DNA of 58,850 bases from an uncultured Granulosicoccaceae bacterium. Lineage in GTDB: Bacteria > Pseudomonadota > Gammaproteobacteria > Granulosicoccales > Granulosicoccaceae. The stretch spans positions 1 through 58,850 of the forward strand of contig CALGNZ010000096.1 in assembly GCA_937957915.1 (NCBI GenBank), in the 5' to 3' direction. A program made the translations under genes and the position numbers. Shown here one piece after another: positions 1-10,237 of this stretch (positions are counted from its first letter, which is position 1; each line of letters opens with the position of its first letter). Under the pieces are notes generated by a model. That model was not told the origin of the DNA, did no database searches, and saw only the letters and a program-made list of their open reading frames with translations.

Positions 1-707
1 TTAAGTGCCCTCGACGATCCTTTGAGGGAAAACTCAAAGTCCACTTGATGATCGTCGTGCCATGGCATCTGTATTCTTACCTTGTTACCGGCCTTTATCA
101 TAGATAGCGAATCTTCAAGCCCCGCCTGGAGGCGTAACACATTCAACCCTGCATCATAGGAAAAAGTTGCGTCATAAGGGTCAGAGGAGTCCCAGCCCAC
201 CTGCCCCGTTACGACGATCCTCCCATTGACGGGAATCGGGTAGTCAGGACGCATTTTGATATATACCGATTTCTCTCCTTCATCGTTACAACTTGCTACC
301 AGAGCTACCTGTGGTTCACCATCTGCTGGATAGAGAGGAGTTGTCGGAACTGCCCAACCGGAAGATGCAACACCTTCTTTTGCGCCACTGTGTTTGTCGG
401 TACTTTGATAGCTTCTCCATTCAGAATTAGTGGACCGAAGCTCTGCACTATTCTCTGAAGACACTACCGAAGACGATCCGTCTTTATCTGTAACCCGACC
501 GCTCGTGACTCCGGCAACTTGCAACCCTGCAATTCGCCTGAGCAATTCGATGCGCTCCTCCGTCAACTCCGGTATTTCGAATTCCGCATTGTATGCTTTG
601 GGTTTGGACAACAATATCGGTGATTCTACAGATTGTTTACCGTACACATCATTGACAACGTACCAACTGAAAAAAATTGCAAGCACGAAAAATGTTGATT
701 TGACCAT
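1..707 (-). CDS. Secreted protein, partial at left edge, weakly TagO/VasI-like
   Basis: The reading frame opens at the ATG at 707 and stays open for 235 codons to the window edge, so the C-terminus is missing. The N-terminus has a hydrophobic stretch (about residues 4-18, FFVLAIFFSWYVV) that looks like a signal peptide or anchor. The middle (about 70-120) is Ser/Thr-rich. The last hundred residues contain VALVASC, SVYIKM, a VGWDSSDP segment and FEFSLKG. This run of a cysteine strand, a W-S-D segment and a terminal F-x-L-x-G resembles the TagO/VasI family of type VI secretion accessory proteins. The resemblance is from memory and weak; no other type VI gene is visible. The ATG lies 2 bases after the stop of a 29-codon frame, so translation is probably coupled to the upstream small genes. 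Confidence 0.65.
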   Translation of the reverse strand, partial: MVKSTFFVLAIFFSWYVVNDVYGKQSVESPILLSKPKAYNAEFEIPELTEERIELLRRIAGLQVAGVTSGRVTDKDGSSSVVSSENSAELRSTNSEWRSYQSTDKHSGAKEGVASSGWAVPTTPLYPADGEPQVALVASCNDEGEKSVYIKMRPDYPIPVNGRIVVTGQVGWDSSDPYDATFSYDAGLNVLRLQAGLEDSLSMIKAGNKVRIQMPWHDDHQVDFEFSLKGSSRAL

Positions 708-708
708 A

Positions 709-798
709 TCAATCTCGCTCTACTAAATTCTCTGAATTTATCTCTGAATGTCGCTTGCTTACCCGCACTTCAGCCAAAGATTTCAGTACCGCACTCAT
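709..798 (-). CDS. Possible 29-residue ORF between two coupled genes
   Basis: An ATG overlaps the TGA of the upstream 64-residue gene in an ATGA arrangement (795-798). The frame runs 29 codons (starts MSAVLKSLAEVRVSKRH) and stops one base before the next ATG at 707. It may be a real micropeptide or only a leader frame that couples translation. It has no hydrophobic segment. The exact fit at both ends is the only support. Confidence 0.35.
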   Translation of the reverse strand: MSAVLKSLAEVRVSKRHSEINSENLVERD

Positions 799-989
799 GC
801 GCTGTTAAGGGTGGAGCTCTTTGTCGTCTCATCGGGAGACATATGCACCGGCTGCACACCCGGTGAGAGCTGAAGCAGTGTCGATTGCTGCTGACTGGCA
901 ATAGCAATTAGCACAAGAGCCAACGCGATAAGCACCAGTTCGCGCCACGAGACCAGCACCGGTTTACCCGATTCATTAGCACTTTTCAT
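795..989 (-). CDS. Small single-pass membrane protein, unknown function
   Basis: This 64-residue protein has one transmembrane helix at about residues 17-32 (ELVLIALALVLIAIAS), a short N-terminal cytosolic part and a Ser/Thr-rich tail that would lie in the periplasm. I do not recognise the family. Its stop overlaps the start of the next frame (ATGA), and with the partial gene that follows it looks like the head of an operon running off the left edge. It lies downstream of purK on the same strand but is separated from it by 263 bases that contain a structured inverted repeat, so it probably has its own promoter. Confidence 0.5.
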   Translation of the reverse strand: MKSANESGKPVLVSWRELVLIALALVLIAIASQQQSTLLQLSPGVQPVHMSPDETTKSSTLNSA

Positions 990-1106
990 TTGAACGAGTT
1001 TGCTTGAGTATTGTTAGCGATATCATGAGGTGACTTCATGTAACGGCCCATGGTGTTTTGCATTTGATAAGAGCTTCGGGAAAACAAAAATTGTTAAATT
1101 GTTTGT

Positions 1107-1174
1107 CACAATCTAGTGGGGATTCCAGTGCCGACTTTATACCTGTTTAGTCGGCCTGAATGTAATAGATTGTG
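1107..1174 (-). other. Nested inverted repeats downstream of purK
   Basis: The outer arms are CACAATCTA (1107-1115) and TAGATTGTG (1166-1174), a perfect 9-bp match. Inside lie CAG (1126-1128)/CTG (1156-1158) and a perfect 7-bp stem GCCGACT (1130-1136)/AGTCGGC (1149-1155) around a 12-base loop. On the minus strand, about 80 bases after the purK stop, the structure is followed by an A/T-rich stretch ending in TTTTTGTTTT. It could terminate purEK transcription or be a structured leader for the small-gene cluster. Confidence 0.45.
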
Positions 1175-1252
1175 TTAGCAAGCTTGTAGATTAATGCCGG
1201 CGAGAACCGATACCGCGGAATACTAAAACTGTTGTTTGAAAAGAAGAGACAC

Positions 1253-2422
1253 TCAGGTCATCTGCAGAGTTGCTACACCTTCCAGTAACTGGTCAACATC
1301 CTCACCAACAAAATTGATATGGCCCATCTTGCGACCAACACGCGCTTCTGCCTTGCCGTACATATGCAAGTGACATTGAGATGAATCTATAGAAGACCAG
1401 TCAAAACTTTCCTTTAACAACAAATCGCCAAGAATATTCAGCATAACCGCCGGTTGATACAACTCAACGGTGGCAGCGGGCAGCCCACACAGTGTCAATA
1501 CCTGTTGATCAAACTGGGAGTAACTGGTCGCATCAAGCGTGTAGTGACCACTGTTATGCGGTCGGGGGGCTATTTCGTTGAGCAGGATGTTATCCCCTGC
1601 AACAAACATTTCGATGGCCAGTACGCCGACATAGTCCAGCGCCGTTGCCAACTCACAGGCAATGGCCAGCGCCTTACCAGAAACCACATCAGACACGCGT
1701 GCAGGAACAACGCACGTATCCAGAATTCCGTTCTGATGGCTGTTTTCAACGACCGGAAACGTTTGTACCGTACCGTTGCTGTCACGTGCCAGCACCACAG
1801 AGACTTCCAGATCAAACGCAACAAAGTCTTCCAGTACGCATTCAACGTTGCCAAAGGATTCGAATGCCTGCCGCGCCTCGTCAGCACTGCTACACACTCG
1901 TTGCCCCTTTCCGTCGTAGCCGAGTTGTGTGGTTTTGATAACCGCTTTACCACTCATACTCGCCCATGCATTTTCAATGTCAGCAATATCAACTATGCGC
2001 TCAAAGTGGTTCGTGGGTAGTTGGTTGTTCACAAAGAAAGTCTTTTCACGAATTCGGTTTTGCGCTATCTCCACCGCTTCAGGCGTTGGCGACACAGGAA
2101 CATGCTGTTGCAGGAAACGCAAACTGTCAGCCGGTACATTTTCAAATTCAGTAGTGACCGCATCGCACATTGACGCAAGCCGCTTCAGTCCTTCGGCATC
2201 ATCGTAGCCATAGCACAGATGTTCACTGGCCACTTCTGCTGCAGGCCCTGACTCAGCCGGATCAAGTACGACTACGCGATAACCCATTTGCGTTGCTGCA
2301 TGAGCAAACATTCGTCCCAGCTGCCCGCCCCCCAAAACCCCCAGTGTTGCACCGGGGTGTAACGGCGTGCGCGCTACAGCCTTTGTATTTACATCAGATG
2401 TCGCAGAACCATCACTGCCCAT
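1253..2422 (-). CDS. purK: N5-carboxyaminoimidazole ribonucleotide synthetase
   Basis: PurK uses ATP and bicarbonate to carboxylate AIR to N5-CAIR in purine synthesis, feeding PurE. It is an ATP-grasp enzyme. The sequence shows the N-terminal nucleotide fold ([17 protein letters not shown]), the ATP-binding segment [12 protein letters not shown] and the C-terminal [15 protein letters not shown] chose the ATG at 2422 (389 aa) rather than an in-frame codon 51 bases upstream, because it overlaps the purE stop by 11 bases and has GGAG seven bases upstream. It is cotranscribed with purE, as in many proteobacteria, and translational coupling is likely. Length and motifs look intact. Confidence 0.95.
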   Translation of the reverse strand: MGSDGSATSDVNTKAVARTPLHPGATLGVLGGGQLGRMFAHAATQMGYRVVVLDPAESGPAAEVASEHLCYGYDDAEGLKRLASMCDAVTTEFENVPADSLRFLQQHVPVSPTPEAVEIAQNRIREKTFFVNNQLPTNHFERIVDIADIENAWASMSGKAVIKTTQLGYDGKGQRVCSSADEARQAFESFGNVECVLEDFVAFDLEVSVVLARDSNGTVQTFPVVENSHQNGILDTCVVPARVSDVVSGKALAIACELATALDYVGVLAIEMFVAGDNILLNEIAPRPHNSGHYTLDATSYSQFDQQVLTLCGLPAATVELYQPAVMLNILGDLLLKESFDWSSIDSSQCHLHMYGKAEARVGRKMGHINFVGEDVDQLLEGVATLQMT

Positions 2423-2906
2423 CAGGTAGCTCCATTGCCAGTGCACGGTCTCGTTGCCGGATGCGGAACTCAACCAATTGCTTCGCCAGATTGGTATCGT
2501 TCAGGGCCAGCTGCGCCACCGCAAACAGCGCCGCATTGGCTGCACCAGCATCGCCAATGGCAAAAGTTGCAACCGGCACACCGCGCGGCATCTGCACAAT
2601 CGACAGCAGGGAATCGTTACCGCTTAAATGACGCGAGGGCACAGGCACACCCAGCACCGGAATGACTGTCTTGGCAGCCAGCATGCCTGGCAGATGTGCA
2701 GCCCCGCCAGCGCCGGCAATAATGGCTTTCAAGCCGCGCTGCTGCGCCTGCTCGGCATACTCAAACAACAGATCGGGGGTACGATGCGCCGACACCACCC
2801 GGCACTCGTGCGAGATAGAAAACGACTGCAATACGTCATGCGCATGCTGCATTACATTCCAGTCGCTATCACTGCCCATTACCACACCAACTAAAGGATC
2901 CTGCAT
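2412..2906 (-). CDS. purE: N5-carboxyaminoimidazole ribonucleotide mutase
   Basis: PurE class I moves the carboxyl group of N5-CAIR to give CAIR in purine synthesis. The protein is 164 aa, the usual size, with GSDSDW near residue 11, SAHRTP near 39, [11 protein letters not shown] near 65 and the C-terminal helix [12 protein letters not shown]. It is the first gene of the purEK pair and is divergent from purC across a 249-bp gap that must hold both promoters. The SAH histidine that acts as general acid/base is present. Confidence 0.96.
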   Translation of the reverse strand: MQDPLVGVVMGSDSDWNVMQHAHDVLQSFSISHECRVVSAHRTPDLLFEYAEQAQQRGLKAIIAGAGGAAHLPGMLAAKTVIPVLGVPVPSRHLSGNDSLLSIVQMPRGVPVATFAIGDAGAANAALFAVAQLALNDTNLAKQLVEFRIRQRDRALAMELPDGQ

Positions 2907-3155
2907 CAGCCAAGGTCATTCGTTAAAATGGCAATGGTGACTAAATTTTCCGCTCCACGCCACTGTTATCTAACCGAAAATATCTCTGCAGTGGCAAAAT
3001 TCTGCACGCACAATTGAAACAGACGTCCTGAATGCGGCGAGCCGCAGCGACGACATTTGATGTTTGCATGCACGAGAACCCACTGTGGTGCCACAGTCGG
3101 AGCGATAAACCGTCATTGATACAACAATCCAGGCCCAGTCAGTCGAGAAATTATT

Positions 3156-4076
3156 TTGTCCAGCAACCAAAGCACCACACCTGGCGTCGGTAACAGCGCC
3201 ATCGCAGAAACAAATATCACCTCGCTGCCAATGGTGCATCGCGGCAAAGTTCGAGATATTTACGCAGTCGGCGATGATCACTTGCTGATGATTGCCACTG
3301 ACCGCTTGTCGGCTTTTGATGTCGTGTTGCCAGAGCCATTGGCCGGTAAGGGAATTGTGCTCACGCAACTGTCGATGTACTGGTTTAACAGGCTTTCTGA
3401 TCTGGTCCCCAATCATTTGAGCACCCGCTATACGCTCGAAGATATTCTGCCCAATGCCGACGAGCGCGCCCAGGCGAAAGATCGCTGCATGATTGTAAAA
3501 AGGCTGAAGGCAATACCTGTTGAGGCAGTTGTGCGCGGTTATCTGATAGGATCCGGCTGGAAAGACTATCAGCAAACCGGCGCAGTTTGCGGCATCTCTC
3601 TGCCACCAGACTTACAGCTGGCAGAGCGACTGCCAGAGCCGCTGTTTACGCCTGCCGCCAAAGCGGATGTGGGTGATCACGATGAAAATATCAGCTTCGC
3701 TGACGTCGTTGACATTATCGGGGAAGATTACGCCAATCAGATTCGTGACATCAGCACGCGGATATACCAGCTGGCGTCTGATCATGCTGAACCACGGGGC
3801 CTGATACTGGCCGATACCAAGTTTGAATTTGGCCTCGATGACGACGGCAACGTGGTATTAATGGACGAAGTGTTAACACCTGACAGCTCTCGCTTTTGGG
3901 AGGCATCAAGCTGGCAAACCGGTAAAAACCCGTCGAGCTACGACAAACAGTTTGTCCGCGACTACCTTGAAACACTCGACTGGAACAAAACCCCGCCAGG
4001 ACCTGTTCTGCCGCACGATGTGATGCAAAAGACGCTTGCCAAGTACCGTGAGGCCTATGACCTGTTAGCTAACTAA
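3156..4076 (+). CDS. purC: Phosphoribosylaminoimidazole-succinocarboxamide synthase
   Basis: PurC joins CAIR and aspartate with ATP hydrolysis to make SAICAR, the step after PurE. The frame is 306 aa from a TTG codon, matching the longer (~300 aa) SAICAR synthase subfamily rather than the ~237-aa E. coli type. Recognisable segments are [62 protein letters not shown] and [12 protein letters not shown]. The TTG start is uncertain: no strong ribosome site is visible. The first ATG, at 3231, would begin just before HRGKVRD and shorten the N-terminus by 25 residues. It is divergent from purEK, so the three genes probably share purine control. Confidence 0.94.
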   Translation: MSSNQSTTPGVGNSAIAETNITSLPMVHRGKVRDIYAVGDDHLLMIATDRLSAFDVVLPEPLAGKGIVLTQLSMYWFNRLSDLVPNHLSTRYTLEDILPNADERAQAKDRCMIVKRLKAIPVEAVVRGYLIGSGWKDYQQTGAVCGISLPPDLQLAERLPEPLFTPAAKADVGDHDENISFADVVDIIGEDYANQIRDISTRIYQLASDHAEPRGLILADTKFEFGLDDDGNVVLMDEVLTPDSSRFWEASSWQTGKNPSSYDKQFVRDYLETLDWNKTPPGPVLPHDVMQKTLAKYREAYDLLAN

Positions 4077-4219
4077 CGGGGATTGAATCAGGGGCAATCG
4101 CGCTGATTTACGCAACCTGACAGGGGGCCACTTATTCGACCAGGGAGCTGGTCTGCAACGCTGCCACCGAATGCAATAGCCAACCAGCTTGCCCCGGAGA
4201 TCCATAGATGCTCATCCAT

Positions 4220-4247
4220 AAAAAAGGCCGCTGTAACAACAGCGGCC
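4220..4247 (-). terminator. Intrinsic terminator after fba
   Basis: A perfect 9-bp stem GGCCGCTGT (4226-4234)/ACAGCGGCC (4239-4247) with a 4-base loop is followed on the minus strand by six T residues (4225-4220). It lies 48 bases after the fba stop and should end the tkt-to-fba transcript. Confidence 0.88.
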
Positions 4248-4294
4248 CTGTCCTGTCCTTCCAAACTCTCCGCCGTACAGAGAGCCAAACGGCG

Positions 4295-5344
4295 TCAGGC
4301 GATAGTAATATCTTTGTCCAGATAAACGTCCTGGATAGAGTTAAGCAATTTCACGCCGTCTTTCATGGGCTTCTGAAACGCTTTACGGCCAGAAATCAAA
4401 CCGGTACCGCCAGCACGCTTGTTTATAACAGCGGTTTTCACCGCCTGGCCGTAGTCATCAGAACCTGACGCACCACCAGAGTTGATCAGTCCGGCGCGGC
4501 CCATGTAGCAGTTCGCTACCTGATAACGCACGAGATCAATCGGATTTTCCGATGTTAATTTGCTGTAAACCAGATCGTTGGTGTGACCGAAACCAACCGC
4601 GCCGTAGCCGCCATTGTTTTCCGCCTGCTTCTGCTTGACGATGTCAGCCTTAATGGTGGCTGCCAGGTGGTTCGCCTGTCCTGTCAAATCTGCAGAGGAA
4701 TGATAGTCAGTGCCGTCTTTTTTGAAATCAGAATTACGCAGATAGGCCCACAATACGGTCGTCATACCCAGCTCATGCGCCAGCTCAAATGCTTCACTGA
4801 CTTCCTGAATCTGCCGTCGGCAGTCTGGCGAGCCATAGTAAATCGTTGCACCGACAGCGACACAGCCCATATCAAACGCCTGCCGCACAGACGCGAACAT
4901 GGTTTGCTCATACATGGCGGGTAATGTCAGCGCCTCGTTGTGGTTAAGTTTCACCATAAACGGAATTTTGTGCGCATAGGTTCTCGCCACTGAAGACAGC
5001 ACACCTAAAGTGGAAGCAACGCAGTTGCAGCCACCCTCTATCGCCAGTTCAACAATGTTCTTGGGGTCGAAGTAAATCGGATTCGGCGCAAATGACGCAG
5101 CCCCGGAATGCTCGATGCCCTGGTCAACAGGTAAAATCGAAACATAGCCACTGCCACCCAAACGGCCAGCATTAAACAAAGAACTCATAGACCGAAGCAC
5201 TGCAGGTGATCGATCGCTTTCGCTAACCACCCGGTCGATAAAATCCGGACCCGGCAGGTAAAGTGAATCCTTATCGATAGTTTTGCACTGATGGGACAAC
5301 AGCGGCTCGGCATCGGCGCCGAGTAGAGCCTGGATGTCTGTCAT
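4295..5344 (-). CDS. fba: Class I fructose-bisphosphate aldolase (FbaB/DhnA type)
   Basis: This cytosolic enzyme cleaves or forms fructose 1,6-bisphosphate through a Schiff-base lysine. At 349 aa it matches the length of E. coli FbaB. Family segments include [66 protein letters not shown] and the C-terminal [10 protein letters not shown]. It is the last gene of the central carbon block and is followed by a clear intrinsic terminator. A 411-bp gap separates it from pyk, so an additional promoter is possible. Choice of a class I rather than class II aldolase in this position varies among gammaproteobacteria. Confidence 0.95.
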   Translation of the reverse strand: MTDIQALLGADAEPLLSHQCKTIDKDSLYLPGPDFIDRVVSESDRSPAVLRSMSSLFNAGRLGGSGYVSILPVDQGIEHSGAASFAPNPIYFDPKNIVELAIEGGCNCVASTLGVLSSVARTYAHKIPFMVKLNHNEALTLPAMYEQTMFASVRQAFDMGCVAVGATIYYGSPDCRRQIQEVSEAFELAHELGMTTVLWAYLRNSDFKKDGTDYHSSADLTGQANHLAATIKADIVKQKQAENNGGYGAVGFGHTNDLVYSKLTSENPIDLVRYQVANCYMGRAGLINSGGASGSDDYGQAVKTAVINKRAGGTGLISGRKAFQKPMKDGVKLLNSIQDVYLDKDITIA

Positions 5345-5755
5345 TTTTCACTTATCCGATTGATGAGAACAAAGAGTTAAAGGAATGCCTGCAACGTTCG
5401 TGCAGACTTGCGCTACCAGGCGCTAACAATTTGATTCCCAAGAGTACCTGAAGCACCGAACCCGGTTGATTGCAGGGTGTTGAGGCTGCGGGAACGTTAC
5501 GTTTCAGCGGAACCGTGCTGCAAATTGCAACCGCCTTCGCTGGCTTGGGGCCCTAGCGATACGCAGCTGCGAAGTGACCCTTCTTCGCACGGCTGCGTTG
5601 CTGCTTTCGGTACAAGCCGCTTCAACTGGAGCCGGCCCGGAATCAGCGAACCTCACACTGGCTCTTATATTTCTCGATACACGCTGTAACGCAACATCCT
5701 CGCCTGGCAACGAGCCACACTCAGGGTGCTTGTCTGGCTGAACAACCGCCCGTCA
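5345..5755. other. Intergenic region between pyk and fba
   Basis: This 411-bp stretch has no convincing coding frame: the frames on both strands are about 70 codons and lack family features. A short inverted repeat TGCGAAG/CTTCGCA lies near 5568-5588. The fba leader and possibly an internal promoter should lie here; I see no firm promoter. Confidence 0.4.
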
Positions 5756-7189
5756 CTATTCGATCCAGTCACCAACTCGCACAATCTTCATTGAGTTAGT
5801 GCCACTGGCAACCCCGAACATATCGCCCTTGGTAATAATGACCAGGTCACCGTCTTCCACTATTTCCTGTTCAACCAGCTTTTGCACCACTGCCTTGTTG
5901 GCATCGTAGGATGACTCAAGACGCTTGTGAAAAGGCACCGGATAAACACCGCGATACAACGTAACGCGAGCCTGCGCATCCGGATTGGTCGTTACCGCAT
6001 AAATAGGAATGCCAGAGCTGATTCGCGACATCCATAACGCGGTTGATCCGGTTTCCGTCAGCGCACCAATGGCTTTCACATTCAAATGATTAGCGGTGTA
6101 CATCGCAGCCATCGCGATAGATTCATCGATACGGTCAAACTCGAGATGCAGTCGATGCTTTGATTCCATCGCTGCCCGCTGCAGTTCGGCATGCTCACAA
6201 ATTCGACTCATTGCAGTTACTGCCTTGGCCGGAAATGCACCAACTGCGGTTTCTGCTGAAAGCATGACGGCATCGGTACCATCGAGCACAGCGTTGGCAA
6301 CGTCAAACACCTCGGCACGGGTAGGTATCGGGCTGGTTACCATCGACTCCATCATTTGTGTCGCGGTAATAACCACTTTGTTGGCAGTGCGCGCTTTGTT
6401 TATCAGGTCTTTTTGCACAGCGGGCAACTGCGGGTCACCAATTTCAACTCCGAGGTCACCGCGCGCAACCATGATCACGTCGCTGGCCTCGAGAATTTCG
6501 TCGATTGCATCAACGGCCTCGGCGCGTTCGATCTTCGCCACAATACCGGCTTCGCTGCCAGCTTCTCTTAGCAACTCACGCGCATGATTAATATCTGCTG
6601 CGGATCTTGGAAACGACACCCCCAGGTAATCGATATCGAGTTCGACAGCAAGGCGCAGATCCTCAATGTCTTTTTCGGTAATAGCAGCAGCAGACAATCC
6701 ACCACCCCTGAGATTTATCCCTTTACGATTGGACAGCTTGCCGCCAACCAGTACCTTGGTATGTATTTTTGACCCGTCTATTTCGGTCGCTTCAAGCACC
6801 ACGCGACCGTCATCGAGCACCAGCACGCTGCCAACACTGATGTCGCCCGCCAGCTCCTGATACGTACAGCCAACGCCGTTAATGTCGCCTGCGTTTTCGT
6901 CAAGTGCAACATCGATGGTGAAGCGTTTGCCCTCAACTAGCTCAACGGGGCCATTAGCAAAATTTGACACACGGATTTTCGGTCCCTGCAGATCACCCAG
7001 AATACCAACAACACGCCCTTCCTCCTGCGCGACGCTGCGAACCATCTCAACTCGTTGCCGATGATCGTCTGCCTCACCGTGGGAGAAGTTAATTCGAACG
7101 ACGTTGACACCAGCTGCTATCAGTGGCCGCAAAGTCTCAACAGAGTCAGTTGCTGGCCCAAGGGTCGCGACAATCTTTGTTCTACGCAT
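5756..7189 (-). CDS. pyk: Pyruvate kinase
   Basis: Pyruvate kinase makes pyruvate and ATP from phosphoenolpyruvate and ADP, the last step of glycolysis. The 477-aa protein has the start MRRTKIVATLGPATDS, the NFSHG phosphate-binding segment, GDLQGPKIRV, the catalytic MVARGDLGVEIG, the signature ITATQMMESM and ELD-type effector region of a PykA-like enzyme (E. coli PykA is 480 aa). The C-terminal regulatory domain appears complete through VRVGDWIE. It lies third from the end of the tkt-gap-pgk-pyk-fba block, 545 bp after pgk, an unusually wide gap for one operon. Confidence 0.96.
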   Translation of the reverse strand: MRRTKIVATLGPATDSVETLRPLIAAGVNVVRINFSHGEADDHRQRVEMVRSVAQEEGRVVGILGDLQGPKIRVSNFANGPVELVEGKRFTIDVALDENAGDINGVGCTYQELAGDISVGSVLVLDDGRVVLEATEIDGSKIHTKVLVGGKLSNRKGINLRGGGLSAAAITEKDIEDLRLAVELDIDYLGVSFPRSAADINHARELLREAGSEAGIVAKIERAEAVDAIDEILEASDVIMVARGDLGVEIGDPQLPAVQKDLINKARTANKVVITATQMMESMVTSPIPTRAEVFDVANAVLDGTDAVMLSAETAVGAFPAKAVTAMSRICEHAELQRAAMESKHRLHLEFDRIDESIAMAAMYTANHLNVKAIGALTETGSTALWMSRISSGIPIYAVTTNPDAQARVTLYRGVYPVPFHKRLESSYDANKAVVQKLVEQEIVEDGDLVIITKGDMFGVASGTNSMKIVRVGDWIE

Positions 7190-7734
7190 AGATACAAACT
7201 ACCGGTTAAGTGTGTGTGCGATATTCTATCATCTGCGACTATCCGTATTGTCGCAGCTTGATGACTGTTAGCAGAATAACGATGACTGGAAACTGGGCAA
7301 ATGCTGCTTTCAACCGGCATCAATTGCCGAGCTATGCATCTGGCCATGAGCCTGATCGACTCAGTTGTGGTGCGCCAAAAACCTGCGCCACTGTCCTGCA
7401 CTGCTGTCCTGCTGTGCTGATAAATCACTCAGCTTTGTTCAATAAAACACGCGCTGTCAGAGTGCAGGCCAGGTAAAAAGCAACCTGATTGAAGTCGCAG
7501 ATCGTTCGACAGACAACAATCGTAAATCGTTCAAACGGGAGTCTGCACTGTTCGCAAACTTATGTCCCCGGGTCAGCCAGTCGTCGGCCGCGTGGAGACA
7601 GGCAAGCCCCGGGGTTAAACTCCAGGGCACAAGCCGTCAGAACCGAGCCGCACCAGCCTCAATCCATAACAGATTAACCACCCGGCGCACTGACTGGCGT
7701 AACTAAAAAACTCATCTACTGCCAGAGGGCCGGC
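7190..7734. other. Intergenic region between pgk and pyk
   Basis: No coding frame here is convincing; both strands carry frames of 60-100 codons with no recognisable features. The stretch 7500-7540 contains two near copies of ATCGTTCRAACRG-like sequence (GATCGTTCGACAGA and AATCGTTCAAACGG). CCCCGGG palindromes occur near 7566 and 7608. A separate pyk promoter is likely in this gap but I cannot place it. Confidence 0.35.
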
Positions 7735-8913
7735 TCAGGAATCCCTTGCTCTTTCCTCCAGTACAGCAACGGCTGGCAATACCTTGCCCTCAAGAAACTC
7801 AAGAAACGCACCACCACCGGTCGAGATATAACTGATGTTATCTGTCAGACCAAACTGATCAACCGCAGCCAGCGTGTCTCCACCACCTGCAATAGAGAAG
7901 GCACTGGACTGCGCAATCGCCTCGCCAACAATGCGAGTACCATCCGCAAACTGTGGAAACTCAAAGACACCAACCGGACCATTCCAGACTATAGTGCCCG
8001 CGTTTTTTAAAATCTCTGCGTACTGTTGTGCCGTTTTAGGCCCAACATCAAAAATCATTTCACCATCACCAACCTGATCAACCGCAACGGTGGTCGCAGG
8101 CGTTGTTTCGGAAAACTCCTGACCACAAACCACATCGACCGGTACCGGAATGTCTCCATTCTTCGCCAGTGCTGCAGCACGTAATTTTTTGGCTTCAGCG
8201 ATGAGATCTTCTTCGTACAATGAGTTGCCCACTTTATGACCTTCAGCGGCAATAAAGGTGTTGGCAATACCACCACCAACTATCAGCTGATCAACTATTC
8301 CTGACAGCGATTCAAGAACAGTGAGCTTGGTCGAAACCTTGGAACCGCCAACCACAGCAACCAGCGGGCGCGCGGGATTGTCCAAAGCCTTGCCCAGTGC
8401 AGTTAGCTCACCCGACAGCAACGGTCCGGCACACGCCTGCGGTGCAAACCGGGCAACGCCGTGTGTTGAAGCCTGTGCGCGGTGTGCCGTGCCAAACGCA
8501 TCCATGACAAAGATGTCGCACAGTGCCGCATATTGCCTGGCAAGAGTTTCATCGTCAGCTTTTTCACCTGCGTTAAAGCGAACATTCTCCAGCAGGGCAA
8601 CGCTGCCGGGGGCCACGTCGGGCTTTTCCTGCAGATAGTTGGTAATGAGTTCAACAGGCATATCGAGCAACTTACTCATATGCCGGGCAACCGGCCCGAG
8701 TGAATACTCCGCCGCCGGTTCGCCTTCGGTCGGGCGCCCCAGGTGCGACATCATCATTACCGCGGCACCTTGCTCCAGTGCCCTTTTGATGGTTGGCAGT
8801 GCCGCGACGATGCGTAAGTCGGATGCAACTTCACCGTCTTTAATCGGCACATTTAAATCAGCGCGGATCAGTAAGCGTTTTCCGTTTACATCGATAGACT
8901 CAAGCGTATTCAT
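7735..8913 (-). CDS. pgk: Phosphoglycerate kinase
   Basis: This enzyme transfers phosphate from 1,3-bisphosphoglycerate to ADP, or the reverse in gluconeogenesis. It is 392 aa, the usual length. Motifs are [12 protein letters not shown] (substrate-binding RxDxNVP), [61 protein letters not shown] and the nucleotide-binding [13 protein letters not shown] at the C-terminus. It sits between gap and pyk in the glycolytic block. Confidence 0.97.
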   Translation of the reverse strand: MNTLESIDVNGKRLLIRADLNVPIKDGEVASDLRIVAALPTIKRALEQGAAVMMMSHLGRPTEGEPAAEYSLGPVARHMSKLLDMPVELITNYLQEKPDVAPGSVALLENVRFNAGEKADDETLARQYAALCDIFVMDAFGTAHRAQASTHGVARFAPQACAGPLLSGELTALGKALDNPARPLVAVVGGSKVSTKLTVLESLSGIVDQLIVGGGIANTFIAAEGHKVGNSLYEEDLIAEAKKLRAAALAKNGDIPVPVDVVCGQEFSETTPATTVAVDQVGDGEMIFDVGPKTAQQYAEILKNAGTIVWNGPVGVFEFPQFADGTRIVGEAIAQSSAFSIAGGGDTLAAVDQFGLTDNISYISTGGGAFLEFLEGKVLPAVAVLEERARDS

Positions 8914-9158
8914 AAACTTCCAGCAATTTACCAGTTCAGGCGGGGGCGGCTCGAGGTGCCGGGTATTTCAGTGATTGACCGCAACGACAATCGATACTCA
9001 CGGTCTGCAACTTGTGCGGTCACAGCTACACAGACATCTATTACCGCATCGACCGACAGAACCGTTGGGCAAACAAAAAATGGCAGTAAAAACAGGGGTG
9101 AAACCGAGCGCGCGCCGACAATTAATAACCGGCGGGCACCCGGGTTCTAATCGCAGAG

Positions 9159-10160
9159 TTACTTTGCGTTCATTAACGCTACGGTGGTGTCGAGCATGCG
9201 ATTTGAAAATCCCCACTCGTTGTCATACCACGAGCAAACCTTAACCAGGCTGCCACCGGTCACACGAGTCATACCGGCATCAAAGTTTGATGTGGTACTG
9301 GTGTGATTGAAGTCAATAGACACCAGCGGCGCGTCGTTGTAGGCCAGCACTTTGCCATCGGCCGCAGCCTTCATGATGTCGTTAATTTCATCAACCGTTG
9401 TGTCGCGAGCGGCCTGAAAAGTCAGATCGACAATAGATACATTGATCGTTGGAACACGAATCGCAAAACCGTCAAGCTTGCCGTTCAACTCTGGCAATAC
9501 CAAACCAACCGCTGCGGCCGCACCGGTGTTAGTCGGAATCATAGACATGGTTGCCGAACGCGCACGTCGCAGATCAGTATGGTACACGTCGGTCAAAACC
9601 TGATCGTTGGTGTAAGCGTGAATGGTGGTCATCAGACCGCTGAGCACGCCAATTTTGTCGTGCAATGGCTTGACCATCGGAGCCAGACAGTTAGTCGTAC
9701 AGCTTGCATTGGAAATAACCGTATCTGACGCCTTCAACACATCTTCATTTACGCCATACACAACCGTTGCATCAACGCCTTTGCCCGGTGCCGAGATAAT
9801 GACTTTCTTCGCGCCGCCTGCAATGTGTGCACTCGCTTTGTCTTTACTGGCGAAAAAGCCGGTGCATTCCAAAACCACGTCAACACCCAAATCGCCCCAT
9901 GGCAGTTTGGCTGGGTCGCGCTCCGCAAATACACGAATTCGGTCGCCGTTAACGACGATATCGTCGCCGTCCACTTTCACTTCGCCCGGGAAACGACCGT
10001 GCGCAGTATCGTACTGAGTCAGGTGAGCGTTGGTCGCCGGATCACCCAAATCGTTGATTGCAACAACGTCAAATTCGTTCTGCCGACCACCTTCAAACAA
10101 GGCCCGGAGTACATTGCGCCCAATTCGGCCGTACCCGTTTATCGCCAGTTTTATCGCCAT
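9159..10160 (-). CDS. gap: Type I glyceraldehyde-3-phosphate dehydrogenase
   Basis: The enzyme oxidises and phosphorylates glyceraldehyde 3-phosphate with NAD(P). The 333-aa protein has the Rossmann motif NGYGRIGR, the catalytic segment SNASCTTNC with the nucleophile at Cys154, His181 in [10 protein letters not shown], and C-terminal [13 protein letters not shown]. The residue after the second beta strand is AINDLGD, which favours NAD over NADP by analogy with GapA. It is placed between tkt and pgk, 245 bp before pgk. Length and catalytic residues are normal. Confidence 0.97.
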   Translation of the reverse strand: MAIKLAINGYGRIGRNVLRALFEGGRQNEFDVVAINDLGDPATNAHLTQYDTAHGRFPGEVKVDGDDIVVNGDRIRVFAERDPAKLPWGDLGVDVVLECTGFFASKDKASAHIAGGAKKVIISAPGKGVDATVVYGVNEDVLKASDTVISNASCTTNCLAPMVKPLHDKIGVLSGLMTTIHAYTNDQVLTDVYHTDLRRARSATMSMIPTNTGAAAAVGLVLPELNGKLDGFAIRVPTINVSIVDLTFQAARDTTVDEINDIMKAAADGKVLAYNDAPLVSIDFNHTSTTSNFDAGMTRVTGGSLVKVCSWYDNEWGFSNRMLDTTVALMNAK

Positions 10161-10237
10161 CGTTTACTCTCCAGATATGAGGGAAATTAATTCAAGGTGC
10201 TCGACCAATCCCGATTAGACGGTCAGTTACCCGTTTT

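Noticed and set aside
3385..3606. Minus-strand reading frame inside purC.
   Set aside because: It is a shadow of the purC codon pattern, as are most open frames opposite the housekeeping genes.
7120..7428. 102-codon minus-strand frame upstream of pyk.
   Set aside because: It overlaps the pyk start in another frame and shows no family, hydrophobic or ribosome-site features.
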